This document shows positions 1 through 8,713 of a stretch of 55,532 nucleotides of DNA, piece by piece (the first letter of the stretch is position 1; the number at the start of each line of letters is the position of its first letter). The notes beneath the pieces were generated by a model. It was not told the origin of the DNA, did no database searches, and saw only the letters and a list, made by a program, of their open reading frames with translations. Source of the DNA: Chitinophagales bacterium (GTDB lineage: Bacteria; Bacteroidota; Bacteroidia; Chitinophagales; Chitinophagaceae); the NCBI GenBank assembly GCA_013297995.1, contig JAAFJB010000013.1, positions 1 through 55,532 of the forward strand, given 5' to 3'. The position numbers were made by a program, and so were the translations under genes.

Positions 1-18
1 ACGTATTAATGCGGCATT

Positions 19-1644
19 ATGGCCAAAGGATCTCATCAAATTTTTCAGACCAACAACCCCAGCAGGTGGCAACGCTTTAAGTGGGGTGGTCGCTTATTGC
101 TGTTCTTACTGGTGATTGCTATTATTGCCATCATCATTGCCATCCGTACTGCTTCCATGCCATCGGTACCCATTATTCAGGGCAAGGCTTTTAAAGAAAT
201 TTTAGAGTCAGACAAAGACACCGATTCAATTACCAAAGCTTACAAAGGGTTTAGAAAATTCATCAATAGCCAATGGAAAAAAGGAGATGGTTGTGGTCAG
301 AACGACAGTGCCATTCGCTTATCTACTTCCCACTTATTCAGTGATAGCCTTGGTATTCGCGCTGCGTTTTATGTGGACTGGGATCCGCAGGCTTTTTTCT
401 CCCTTAAAAGGAATATCAACAAACTCAATCTTGTTTTACCCGAATGGTTCTTTTTTGATGCCAAAGGAGATTCTATGGTTGTAAAAAGAGATAAACGTGG
501 TTACGACCTCATAAAAAAATCGAAAGGCATACGGGTAATGCCCATGCTTACCAATAATATTGATGGAGCTTGGGATGGAGCAGTGGTGAGTAGGATTTTA
601 AATAATAAAGTAAAACGCACCAAACTTATTAATGATTTATACCGATATATAAAATCTGAAGGGTTTGCTGGTGTGAATATTGACTTAGAGGAATTGATAG
701 AAAACAACAATGGAGTACTCACCAATTTTCAGCGTGAACTGTATGAAAAATTTCATGCCAATGGCTTGCTTGTTTCACAAGATGTAATGCCGTTTAATGA
801 AGATTACGACTACCAATCTCTCTCTGCCTACAATGATTATTTATTCTTAATGGCTTACGACCAATTTACTTCTAGTACAAAGCCAGGACCAATCAGCAGT
901 CAGAAATGGATTGAAGCTGCCGTTACGCAGATGGTAAAAAAAGTACCCACGCACAAAATTGTCTTGTGTATTGCTGGCTTTGGATACGATTGGCCAAAAG
1001 GTGGTGTGGGGCATGATGTTACCTATCAACAGGCATTGAGTATAGCAAAAGAAAACAGTAGTAAAATTGTGTACGACAACAATTCTTACAATCTTCATTT
1101 TGATTATTATGATGAAAATGATCGGCCGAGAGAAGTCCATTTTACCGATGCTGCTACTAATTTTAATACCCTTCGTTTTGCTACTGAATATGGATTAGCG
1201 GGCACTTCATTGTGGCGTATGGGCAGTGAAGACAGCAGGCTATGGGATTTCTACCATTTGGCCATGAATAAGTCGGCTCTTCAGAAATTTAATTTTGAGG
1301 AATTCAGTAGGGTTGAAAGCAGCAACGATGTAGATTTTATGGGAGAAGGTGAAATATTAGACGTGATTTCAACCCCAACGCCAGGTAAAATTAGAACGGA
1401 GTTAGATACAGCTTGGATGTTGATTAGTGAGCAGTTTTACGACACCCTTCCTTCTATGTTTGTGGTGAAACAATTTGGCAAATCAGATGAGAAAAAAATG
1501 GTGCTCACTTTTGATGATGGACCCGATCCTTTGTATACCACACAAATTTTAGATATCCTTGATAAGTATAAAGTAGTGGCTAATTTTTTTATTGTAGGTA
1601 TTGAAGCAGAGAAAAATATTCCACTGGTTGTCGCCAGAAAATAA
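19..1644 (+). CDS. GH18 domain protein with truncated polysaccharide deacetylase domain (5' part of a broken fusion)
   Basis: Residues about 25-45 form one membrane anchor. The following region looks like a GH18 (chitinase-type) hydrolase, with the catalytic-loop motif GVNIDLEE near residues 219-225. A NodB polysaccharide deacetylase domain starts near residue 492 with the metal-binding TFDDGPDP motif. It stops after about 45 residues at a TAA, although NodB domains need roughly 190. In Bacteroidota this domain order usually continues through the whole deacetylase domain into membrane segments and a family 2 glycosyltransferase. Here the glycosyltransferase begins immediately afterwards in another frame, so this looks like the front part of a gene hit by an internal deletion plus frameshift. 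The GH18 part may still be produced and membrane-anchored; the deacetylase cannot be functional. The ATG at 19 follows only 18 visible upstream bases, so the promoter is not seen. Confidence 0.8.
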   Translation: MAKGSHQIFQTNNPSRWQRFKWGGRLLLFLLVIAIIAIIIAIRTASMPSVPIIQGKAFKEILESDKDTDSITKAYKGFRKFINSQWKKGDGCGQNDSAIRLSTSHLFSDSLGIRAAFYVDWDPQAFFSLKRNINKLNLVLPEWFFFDAKGDSMVVKRDKRGYDLIKKSKGIRVMPMLTNNIDGAWDGAVVSRILNNKVKRTKLINDLYRYIKSEGFAGVNIDLEELIENNNGVLTNFQRELYEKFHANGLLVSQDVMPFNEDYDYQSLSAYNDYLFLMAYDQFTSSTKPGPISSQKWIEAAVTQMVKKVPTHKIVLCIAGFGYDWPKGGVGHDVTYQQALSIAKENSSKIVYDNNSYNLHFDYYDENDRPREVHFTDAATNFNTLRFATEYGLAGTSLWRMGSEDSRLWDFYHLAMNKSALQKFNFEEFSRVESSNDVDFMGEGEILDVISTPTPGKIRTELDTAWMLISEQFYDTLPSMFVVKQFGKSDEKKMVLTFDDGPDPLYTTQILDILDKYKVVANFFIVGIEAEKNIPLVVARK

Positions 1645-1648
1645 AGAA

Positions 1649-2722
1649 ATGGCATTGGTATCTATTATTGTTCCTGCCTACAATGAAGAAGTAAATGCCG
1701 TAGCTTCTTTAGAAAATTTATTGCGTTGCAGCTATCCCAATTTCCATATTATTTTTGTGAATGATGGTAGCAAAGACCAAACTCTAGAAAGGGTAAGTGC
1801 TGCTTTTGTAAATCACCCACAAATTACCATTCTAAATAAGCCCAACGGCGGAAAAGCATCCGCATTAAATTATGGCATTGCAGCTACCGATGCAGCATTT
1901 GTAGTTTGTATTGATGCAGATACCAAATTAAAACCCGACGCTGTTGCTAAGTTAATGGTGCATTTTTACCACAATAATGTGGGTGCAGTTGCAGGTAATG
2001 TTAAAGTAGGAAATGAAATAAATTTAATTACTCGCTGGCAAAATATAGAATATATAACTAGTCAAAATATAGATAGAAAAGCGTTTAGTTTTTTCAATGC
2101 CATCACAGTTGTTCCGGGTGCCATTGGTGCGTTCAGAAAAAAGGCGTTGGAAGAAGCGGGTGGCTTTACTTCCGATACATTGGCTGAGGATTGCGACTTA
2201 ACCGTTCGCATACTTCGTTGTGGGTATCAAATTCAGAATGAGAATGCTGCTATTGCCATGACCGAAGCTCCTGAAACATTGGCGCAGTTTATGAAGCAGC
2301 GGTTTAGGTGGACCTTTGGTGTGATGCAAACATTCTGGAAAAATAGGGATGCCCTATTTAATATAAATTATCCTGCACTTGGCTTTATTGCCTTGCCTGA
2401 TATACTCTTGTTTAAATACATCATTCCACTCTTTGCTCCCTTTGCAGATTTTCTCATGTTAATTGGACTGATTACTGGAAATGCATCAGAAATAGGGATT
2501 TATTATGCCCTATTCTTGGTCATTGATCTGGTAGTAGCTACCCTAGCTTTTTTAATGGAGAAAGAGCCCATTTGGAAGCTGATCTGGCTTGTTCCGCAAA
2601 GAATCATTTACCGTTGGTTATTGCTAATTGTTTTATTCAGAACCATGCGCAAAGCGGTGAAAGGAGAATTACAGCATTGGGGAGTATTGAAAAGAACGGG
2701 AAATGTATCAAAAACCATTTAA
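1649..2722 (+). CDS. Processive family 2 glycosyltransferase (3' part of the broken fusion)
   Basis: This is a membrane-embedded GT2 synthase of the PgaC/hyaluronan-synthase type, which polymerises a beta-linked sugar such as GlcNAc from a UDP-sugar. The N-terminus VSIIVPAYNEE is the nucleotide-binding strand. Further motifs are NDGS, DADTK (DxD metal site), EDCDLT (acceptor/base region) and QRFRW (QxxRW of processive enzymes), followed by three or four C-terminal hydrophobic segments. The ATG at 1649 lies two residues before the conserved VSIIVP strand, so the domain starts almost without a leader. A TTG at 1601 would add 16 residues, but most of those are frame-shifted deacetylase sequence. 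The N-terminal membrane segments usual in stand-alone GT2 synthases are absent. That supports this being the tail of the preceding fusion gene rather than an independent gene. Expression from this start is uncertain. Confidence 0.75.
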   Translation: MALVSIIVPAYNEEVNAVASLENLLRCSYPNFHIIFVNDGSKDQTLERVSAAFVNHPQITILNKPNGGKASALNYGIAATDAAFVVCIDADTKLKPDAVAKLMVHFYHNNVGAVAGNVKVGNEINLITRWQNIEYITSQNIDRKAFSFFNAITVVPGAIGAFRKKALEEAGGFTSDTLAEDCDLTVRILRCGYQIQNENAAIAMTEAPETLAQFMKQRFRWTFGVMQTFWKNRDALFNINYPALGFIALPDILLFKYIIPLFAPFADFLMLIGLITGNASEIGIYYALFLVIDLVVATLAFLMEKEPIWKLIWLVPQRIIYRWLLLIVLFRTMRKAVKGELQHWGVLKRTGNVSKTI

Positions 2723-2730
2723 AAAAGCCT

Positions 2731-2738
2731 TTACTTTG
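2731..2738 (+). promoter_or_regulatory. Possible Bacteroidota -7 element for the transketolase subunit gene
   Basis: TTACTTTG differs from the TAnnTTTG consensus at one position and lies 26 bases before the ATG at 2765. No clear -33 TTG is visible at the expected distance, so this is a weak call. Confidence 0.3.
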
Positions 2739-2764
2739 CACCACTTGAGCAAAATTTATACACT

Positions 2765-3727
2765 ATGCAATTAAGAGATATCCAAGTATTGAACGAAAAA
2801 GAAACCAGGGGTGGATTTGGAGAAGGTATTTATGAAATAGGAAAAGAAAACAGCAATGTAGTGGTTCTTACTGCAGATCTAGCTGGTTCCCTCAAACTTG
2901 GGCCTTTTATAAAAGATTTTCCAGAGCGTTTTGTACAAGTAGGTATTGCAGAAGCCAATATGATTTGTATAGCTGCGGGAATGACTATTGGTGGTAAGAT
3001 TCCTTATACTACTACTTTTGCCAACTTCAGTACGGGTCGCGTTTACGATCAAATTCGCCAGAGTGTAGCTTATAGCAATAAAAATGTAAAAATATGTGCA
3101 TCCCATGCAGGGCTTACCTTGGGTGAAGATGGAGCTACCCACCAAATTTTAGAAGATATAGGTTTGATGAAAATGTTGCCAGGGATGACGGTGATTGTAC
3201 CCTGCGATTTTAACCAGACCAAGGCCGCCACTAAAGCCATTGCTGCTTATGAAGGACCAGTATACCTGCGTTTTGGTAGGCCGAAATGGCCCAATTTTAC
3301 CAAAGAAGATGGAAGTGATTTTGTAATAGGAAAGGCGCAGCAATTGAGTGAAGGAACCGATGTATCTATTTTTGCTTGTGGGCATATGGTTTGGAAAGCT
3401 ATTGAAGCGGGCAGAATTTTAGAAGAGAAAGGCATTAGCGTAGAATTGATAAATATACATACCATAAAGCCTTTAGACGAAGCGGCCATTATAGCATCAA
3501 TTGCTAAAACCAAGTGTGCGGTAACCGTAGAAGAGCACAATATTATTGGGGGTTTGGGAGATGCAATAGCGCAGGTAGCAGCCAAAAATTTACCCATCCC
3601 TATTGAATATATAGGCACCAATGATACTTTTGGGGAAAGTGGAACACCCACCGAATTACTTACCAAATATGGCTTGGATACGCCATTTATAGTGAGTGCT
3701 GTGGAGAAAGTAATGGCAAGAAAGTAA
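2765..3727 (+). CDS. Transketolase, C-terminal subunit (split type)
   Basis: At 320 residues this matches the C-terminal half of a two-subunit transketolase: the pyrimidine-binding domain followed by the C-terminal domain. Transketolase moves two-carbon units between sugar phosphates in the pentose phosphate pathway using thiamine diphosphate. Visible markers are VGIAEANM, holding the glutamate that activates the ThDP pyrimidine ring, the HAGLTLGEDGATHQ stretch that resembles transketolase and DXS, and YLRFGRPKWP. The diphosphate-binding N-terminal half, with its GDG...N motif, is not encoded next to it in this window. A strong terminator candidate follows the stop codon. DXS is less likely because the protein is only half-length and lacks the DXS N-domain. 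Confidence 0.85.
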   Translation: MQLRDIQVLNEKETRGGFGEGIYEIGKENSNVVVLTADLAGSLKLGPFIKDFPERFVQVGIAEANMICIAAGMTIGGKIPYTTTFANFSTGRVYDQIRQSVAYSNKNVKICASHAGLTLGEDGATHQILEDIGLMKMLPGMTVIVPCDFNQTKAATKAIAAYEGPVYLRFGRPKWPNFTKEDGSDFVIGKAQQLSEGTDVSIFACGHMVWKAIEAGRILEEKGISVELINIHTIKPLDEAAIIASIAKTKCAVTVEEHNIIGGLGDAIAQVAAKNLPIPIEYIGTNDTFGESGTPTELLTKYGLDTPFIVSAVEKVMARK

Positions 3728-3749
3728 AATTAAATTAGTGTTTTAAAAG

Positions 3750-3778
3750 AACCGCCCGACTAAGTTGAGGCGGTTTTT
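3750..3778 (+). terminator. Rho-independent terminator after the transketolase subunit gene
   Basis: AACCGCC (3750-3756) pairs with GGCGGTT (3769-3775), and the hairpin runs into a T tract. The 12-base loop can extend the stem with CGAC/GTTG pairing that includes one G-T pair. It lies 23 bases after the stop codon. Confidence 0.8.
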
Positions 3779-3935
3779 AATTGTTTTACTGCTATTTGCC
3801 TATATTAAACTCGGGGCTTTGTATATTGCATCCCAGTTTATAATAGCTTACCAATGAAGTAATTCGCATTCGCCATGTTCACTATGAAATTTTGGTTAAT
3901 GGGTAATTTCTAAATTGCAAAACAAATATATACCT

Positions 3936-4889
3936 ATGCAAGTAACAGAACATATTCAGCAGGCTAAAGATACTTTGATCTCTTTTGAAGTTTTACCCCC
4001 CTTAAAAGGCAAGACCATTCAACATGTATTTGATCATTTAAACCCCCTCATGGAGTTTAAACCCGCTTGGATTAATGTTACCTATCATAGAAGTGAAACC
4101 GCTTTTAAAAAGAAGTCCGATGGTACTTTTGACAAGGTTGAAGTACGCAAACGCCCGGGCACTGTTGGTATTTGCGCCGCCATCATGAACCATTACCATA
4201 TTGATACCGTTCCCCATTTTATATGTGGTGGTTTTAATAAAAGAGAAAGTGAAGACGCTTTAATTGATTTAAACTTTCTTGGAATTGACAATGTGCTCGT
4301 TCTTCGTGGTGACGCCGCTAAAAATGAAGCCAGCTTTGAAGCGGAGACAGATGGACATAAATACGCCATCGACCTACAAAAGCAAGTGGTTAACTTAAAC
4401 AGTGGTATTTACTTAGATGAAGACATTCAAAACGGTGGCAAAACCAGCTTCTGTATTGGCACTGCTGGATACCCTGAAAAACATTTTGAAGCACCCAACC
4501 TAGAGATTGATCTTCAGAGACTGAAAGAAAAAGTAGATGCTGGCGCTGATTATATCATGACCCAAATGTTCTTTGATAACCAGAAATTTTTTGATTACGT
4601 GAAAGCCTGTCGTGATATGGGTATTACCGTTCCTATCATTCCCGGCCTCAAACCCATCACAAACAAAAAACAACTCTCTGTTTTACCCAGAATTTTTCAC
4701 GTAGATATTCCCACCGATCTCTCTAATGCCATTTCTAAATGCAAAACAGACCAAGAATGTGAATTGGTAGGCACCGAATGGCTGATACAACAGAGCAAGG
4801 AACTTAAAGCTTTTGGCGTGCCCGTTCTTCACTACTATACCCTCGGAAAACCTAAAGTAATTTGGAATACAGTTAAGCAACTCGTTTAA
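3936..4889 (+). CDS. metF: Methylenetetrahydrofolate reductase
   Basis: This flavoprotein reduces 5,10-methylene-THF to 5-methyl-THF, the methyl donor for methionine synthesis. It is a single TIM-barrel domain of 317 residues, the usual bacterial length. Recognisable parts are the N-terminal SFEVLPP strand with the catalytic Glu, NVTYH, HFICGG, the DNVLVLRGD loop, GTAGYPEKH and DYIMTQMFFD. The ATG at 3936 is preferred. A TTG at 3915 would add seven residues that do not resemble the family. The gene is monocistronic, framed by the terminator upstream and a convergent gene six bases downstream. I looked for a SAM-type riboswitch in the roughly 155 bases upstream and saw none. Confidence 0.93.
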   Translation: MQVTEHIQQAKDTLISFEVLPPLKGKTIQHVFDHLNPLMEFKPAWINVTYHRSETAFKKKSDGTFDKVEVRKRPGTVGICAAIMNHYHIDTVPHFICGGFNKRESEDALIDLNFLGIDNVLVLRGDAAKNEASFEAETDGHKYAIDLQKQVVNLNSGIYLDEDIQNGGKTSFCIGTAGYPEKHFEAPNLEIDLQRLKEKVDAGADYIMTQMFFDNQKFFDYVKACRDMGITVPIIPGLKPITNKKQLSVLPRIFHVDIPTDLSNAISKCKTDQECELVGTEWLIQQSKELKAFGVPVLHYYTLGKPKVIWNTVKQLV

Positions 4890-4895
4890 AACGGC

Positions 4896-6374
4896 TTATC
4901 GTTTTGCTTTGGCTTCCATCAGCGCATCAAACTGTTCCAACGACAATTGCTTGGCCATTATTCGCTTGTTCTTATCTAGTAAATAAAGCGTGGGCGTTTT
5001 AAAAATATCGTAGAGCTGTCTATAATTAGGTAGTGCCAATTTTTCTTCTGCCGTCTTTGCCTCTTTGGTCTGATAAGCGTGTACCCAAGTTGCTGAAAGT
5101 TTTTTTTCTATTATAAATTGCTTCCAAGCATTCAACTCGTTTTCATAAATATTTACGGAATAAATAACTACCCCCTTAGCCTTCCATTTGCTTCTATACA
5201 ATGAATCTAATCTTGGAATTTCTTCCTTGCAGTGACCGCAATTGGGATCCCAAAATGCCACCACAGTAAATGGCGCTTCAATGCCATACAATGATCGAAT
5301 CTTTCCCAATGTATCGGTCAATTCTAGCATGGGCGCTTGCTGCCCCAACTGATTAGCCATCAAGCTATAAGCACGCTCTATAATGGTTTTTCGTGATGCA
5401 GGATTCAATAATACCGTATCTCCCTTTGCATAAAAATTTTCAAACAAATAAATAAATACTTTATCCTGACCCATAAATTCTGGGTTCATATACTTATTGG
5501 TGAATTTGGTAAGCAAGTAGGGATAAAGTTCTTTGGCTGACCTTGCTGAGAGCAGCATATATTTTACTTCTGCAATAATAGAATCGGGCTCGGGTGAAAT
5601 ATAATATTTAAAATAATCATCTAATTTAGGCTCAAAAAAAGGCGTACGCAACAGCCTGTCTTCACTAAAAATCACATCATCCCAAAAATGATTTTTTACA
5701 AACCGGTATGGATACAATGAATCTGCTTTTCCATTTATCACGGGAATGGCTGGAGCTATTGGTCGCTTCATAATATGAAACAAGGCCGATAATAAAGACT
5801 CTGGATTTTTTTTCTGAATAGCCGTTTTATAGTCGCCCAACTCCTTCTCTACTTTACTCATTTCTACACGCAATTGGCTGGAATCTGCCGCATTCGGAGC
5901 TTTTTTATAAGCCTGCTCTAATTCTTGCAATTGCTTGCCTTTGGCTGCAGAGAATACCGCATAGGCTTTAAATAAATCATTATCGGGTGAGCCTATAATT
6001 TCAGCTTTCTCTTTGGCAGCAGTATCTGCAACAATAGAAAAATGCTGCAGCCCATCCATCAAAAATTCAAACTGTATGGTATAATTGGGCGATACCACAA
6101 AATAAATACCGGTAGTAAGTTTGGTATCTCCTTTAAAAACTCCCTTTCCCTCCTCATTCAGTTTGGCTGAATCTACCAGGGCCATTCCCTTGCCAAAATA
6201 ACTGCCTAAATACACGGTGGTATTTCTTAAAGGATTAAGGGTAATAGGTATCATCCTTCCTTTTAACACCAGTTTTTTTGTAACTACATTCTTGGTTGTG
6301 GTAGCTTTTTTAGTCTGCCCAACCAACTGCATAGATATTAGCAAAGCTGCTATTCCTATCATCAAAAATTTCAT
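4896..6374 (-). CDS. Exported TlpA-like thioredoxin-fold protein
   Basis: A 20-residue signal peptide ends ...LVG before QTKK, fitting the Bacteroidota preference for Gln at +1. Residues about 35-150 resemble the beta-rich N-terminal domain (DUF4369-like) often attached to periplasmic thioredoxins. A helical middle section follows. The last 150 residues form a TlpA/AhpC-type thioredoxin domain with the redox motif WDPNCGHCKEE (CGHC). The cis-proline is probably the one in KTPTLYLLD. It probably acts as a periplasmic thiol-disulfide reductase or redox sensor, but no substrate can be read from the sequence. It is divergent from rlmD (69-base gap) and convergent with metF. Confidence 0.85.
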   Translation of the reverse strand: MKFLMIGIAALLISMQLVGQTKKATTTKNVVTKKLVLKGRMIPITLNPLRNTTVYLGSYFGKGMALVDSAKLNEEGKGVFKGDTKLTTGIYFVVSPNYTIQFEFLMDGLQHFSIVADTAAKEKAEIIGSPDNDLFKAYAVFSAAKGKQLQELEQAYKKAPNAADSSQLRVEMSKVEKELGDYKTAIQKKNPESLLSALFHIMKRPIAPAIPVINGKADSLYPYRFVKNHFWDDVIFSEDRLLRTPFFEPKLDDYFKYYISPEPDSIIAEVKYMLLSARSAKELYPYLLTKFTNKYMNPEFMGQDKVFIYLFENFYAKGDTVLLNPASRKTIIERAYSLMANQLGQQAPMLELTDTLGKIRSLYGIEAPFTVVAFWDPNCGHCKEEIPRLDSLYRSKWKAKGVVIYSVNIYENELNAWKQFIIEKKLSATWVHAYQTKEAKTAEEKLALPNYRQLYDIFKTPTLYLLDKNKRIMAKQLSLEQFDALMEAKAKR

Positions 6375-6387
6375 ATTCCCAATTTGA

Positions 6388-6401
6388 GCCTAAAATTAGG
6401 C
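6388..6401. repeat. Inverted repeat in the TlpA/rlmD divergent promoter
   Basis: Arms GCCTAA and TTAGGC are separated by two bases, 13 bases upstream of the minus-strand start codon. On the minus strand the repeat includes TAATTTTA, a near match to the -7 element. It could be an operator or a chance palindrome. Confidence 0.25.
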
Positions 6402-6431
6402 AATTTAAAGCCGTAAAATGAAAATCGTACC

Positions 6432-6439
6432 TACCTTTA
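6432..6439 (+). promoter_or_regulatory. Possible -7 element directly before rlmD
   Basis: TACCTTTA matches TAnnTTTG at all but the last base and ends four bases before the GTG at 6444. If used, the transcript would be leaderless or nearly so. Confidence 0.35.
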
Positions 6440-6443
6440 CAGC

Positions 6444-7865
6444 GTGAGAAAGCAACGAAAAACAGTGGTACTTGAAAAATTATTAGTACAAGATTATGCA
6501 GCCGAGGGTAAATCACTTTCTAGGGTTGATGGTAAAGTTATTTTTATAGAAGGAGCTGTGCCAGGTGATATTGTAGATGTGCAACTTTCTAAAAACAAAG
6601 CCGACTGGGCCGAAGGTCATACCATTCATATTCATGAATTTTCAAGTGATCGGGTGCAGCCCTTCTGCAATCATTTTGGGGTTTGTGGTGGCTGCCAATG
6701 GCAGATGCTGCCTTACGAAAAACAACTGTTTTACAAACAAAAACAGGTTACCGATAACCTTACCCGCATTGCTAAAATTGAACTGCCCGAAATTGCACCC
6801 ATCATTGGTGCCAGTAAAACCGAATTTTATAGAAATAAAATGGAATACACTTTTGCCACGCGCAAGTATATTCCTACCGAAGAATTCAGGCGCATGAAAG
6901 CCGCTGGAGAATCTTTTGATAATCAACCTGGTGCCGCTGGTTTTCACGTAAGGGGTTTTTTTGATAAAGTTGTAGAAATAGATACCTGCCATTTACAGGT
7001 TGAACCCACCAACGGCATTAGAAAAGCCATTGCTGCTTATACCGTAGCGCATGGCCTTCCTTTTTATGATATTAAAAAACATGAGGGCTGGATTCGCAAC
7101 CTACTCATAAGAACCAGTAGTACTGGTGAGCTGATGGTAAATATGGTAATAGCTTATGAAGACCAAACCCATCGAATGGCTTTATTAGATCTTTTGCTGC
7201 AACAGTTTCCGCAGATTACCACTTTATTGTATACCATCAACAGCAAAAAGAATGATAGTTTATACGATCAATCACCAGTAGTATACGCTGGCAAGGGCTA
7301 TATTATTGAGCAATTAGAATCTTTACAATTTAAAATAAGCCCCAAATCTTTCTTTCAGACCAATACCCAACAAGCTGAAAAATTGTATGCCATTACCCGT
7401 GAATTTGCGGAGCTAGATGGTAGCCAACTGGTATACGATCTCTATTGCGGTACGGGCAGCATCGGTCTCTTTGTTAGCCCGCAGGCTCGCAAGTTAATTG
7501 GCGTTGAAATGGTGGCAGATGCTATTGAAGACGCCAAAGAAAATGCCGCTTTAAACCAAGTGCATCACGCTGCTTTTTTTGCAGGTGACGTGATTGATAT
7601 TTGTAATGATGCTTTTTTTGCAGAACATGGTAAGGCTGATGTAGTAATTACTGATCCTCCCAGAGCTGGTATGCACGAAAAACTGGTGAAGAAATTATTA
7701 GAAATTGCTGCCCCAACCATTGTGTATGTAAGCTGTAACCCTGCCACCCAAGCAAGAGACCTTGCTTTGTTGAGTGAAAAATATAGGGTTACTAAAATTC
7801 AGCCTGTAGACATGTTTCCGCATACCCTTCATATAGAAAATGTTGTTCAACTGAAATTAATATAA
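6444..7865 (+). CDS. rlmD: 23S rRNA (uracil-C5)-methyltransferase, RlmD/RumA family
   Basis: The product methylates a uracil of 23S rRNA (U1939 in E. coli) with SAM. Domain order is an N-terminal TRAM domain (residues about 1-60), an Fe-S cysteine cluster with CNHFGVCGGCQW near residue 75 and a further Cys around residue 185, then a class I methyltransferase. The last domain shows SFFQTNTQQAEKLY, YDLYCGTGSIG, the DPPRAG motif and the catalytic VYVSCNPATQARD. Length (473) is normal. The start is GTG at 6444, because no upstream in-frame ATG exists and the family alignment begins here. RlmC or TrmA-like specificity cannot be excluded, because Bacteroidota often carry only one or two such enzymes. 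The tandem rhomboid genes follow closely. Confidence 0.88.
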   Translation: MRKQRKTVVLEKLLVQDYAAEGKSLSRVDGKVIFIEGAVPGDIVDVQLSKNKADWAEGHTIHIHEFSSDRVQPFCNHFGVCGGCQWQMLPYEKQLFYKQKQVTDNLTRIAKIELPEIAPIIGASKTEFYRNKMEYTFATRKYIPTEEFRRMKAAGESFDNQPGAAGFHVRGFFDKVVEIDTCHLQVEPTNGIRKAIAAYTVAHGLPFYDIKKHEGWIRNLLIRTSSTGELMVNMVIAYEDQTHRMALLDLLLQQFPQITTLLYTINSKKNDSLYDQSPVVYAGKGYIIEQLESLQFKISPKSFFQTNTQQAEKLYAITREFAELDGSQLVYDLYCGTGSIGLFVSPQARKLIGVEMVADAIEDAKENAALNQVHHAAFFAGDVIDICNDAFFAEHGKADVVITDPPRAGMHEKLVKKLLEIAAPTIVYVSCNPATQARDLALLSEKYRVTKIQPVDMFPHTLHIENVVQLKLI

Positions 7866-7869
7866 TGAT

Positions 7870-8712
7870 ATGACTGAATTCCGTCCCAGTAGGTTTGAAA
7901 TATTACCTACCATTGTAAAAAATCTGTTGATCATCAACGGACTTTTCTTCCTTGCTCAGAATACTATTTCTGGCTCAACTGGTTTTTTTAACCTTGAAAA
8001 TATATTGGCATTGCATGGCTGGCAAAGTAATTTATTTAAGCCTTGGCAGTTGGTTACGCATATGTTTTTACATGGCGATTTTGGTCACTTACTGGGTAAT
8101 ATGTTTGCCTTATGGATGTTTGGATCTGTGCTTGAAAATCTATGGGGATCTAAGCGGTTTCTTACTTTTTATTTGATCTGTGGTCTCGGAGCTGCCCTTA
8201 TTCACCTACTTTTTCTGAGCTATGAGTTTATTCCGTTAATGAACCGCTACCAAGCAATTTTTAGCTTGCAAGACATCAGTAGCCCTGCTCTGAATAATGC
8301 CATGATACAATTTATTAATACCTATAATATTCGGTTCGATAACCATACTGAAATTATCCGTGCACTACAATCGAATCCCGAAGATTCCGTTGCCAGTGCA
8401 CAAATGTTTGAAGCACTTACTAGCTATTATCAAAACAATATCAATACCGCTACACTCGGTGCTAGTGGAGCTGTTTTTGGTGTATTGGCTGCTTTTGTTT
8501 ACCTATTTCCCAACACCTATATTTATATTTATTTTCTTTTCCCCGTAAAGGCAAAATGGATTGGACTGGCATATTTTGGATATGAGTTTTTCTTCGCTCT
8601 CCGCAACACAGCCGGCGATAATGTAGCGCGTTGGGCGCATGTAGGAGGTGCCGTTGTAGGATTATTGATTGTACTTACTTGGAACAAAACCAATAAAAAA
8701 ACGTTTTATTAG
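7870..8712 (+). CDS. Rhomboid intramembrane serine protease (active-site complete)
   Basis: A polytopic membrane protease that cleaves transmembrane substrates. The HxxxxHxxxN motif is present (H68, H73, N77). The catalytic serine is Ser199 in GASGAV, and the catalytic histidine is His257 in WAHVGG. An unusually long loop of about 75 residues (about 120-190) separates the first hydrophobic block from the catalytic serine helix. The gene begins four bases after rlmD and ends one base before the second rhomboid gene, so the three are probably cotranscribed. Substrates are unknown. Confidence 0.9.
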   Translation: MTEFRPSRFEILPTIVKNLLIINGLFFLAQNTISGSTGFFNLENILALHGWQSNLFKPWQLVTHMFLHGDFGHLLGNMFALWMFGSVLENLWGSKRFLTFYLICGLGAALIHLLFLSYEFIPLMNRYQAIFSLQDISSPALNNAMIQFINTYNIRFDNHTEIIRALQSNPEDSVASAQMFEALTSYYQNNINTATLGASGAVFGVLAAFVYLFPNTYIYIYFLFPVKAKWIGLAYFGYEFFFALRNTAGDNVARWAHVGGAVVGLLIVLTWNKTNKKTFY

Positions 8713-8713
8713 T

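Noticed and set aside
3247..3666. 139-codon minus-strand frame opposite the transketolase gene
   Set aside because: It is a shadow of a well-supported enzyme gene and resembles no protein family.
3780..3935. SAM riboswitch before metF
   Set aside because: I looked for the paired stems and conserved core of SAM-type switches and saw none; the region is plain AT-rich sequence.
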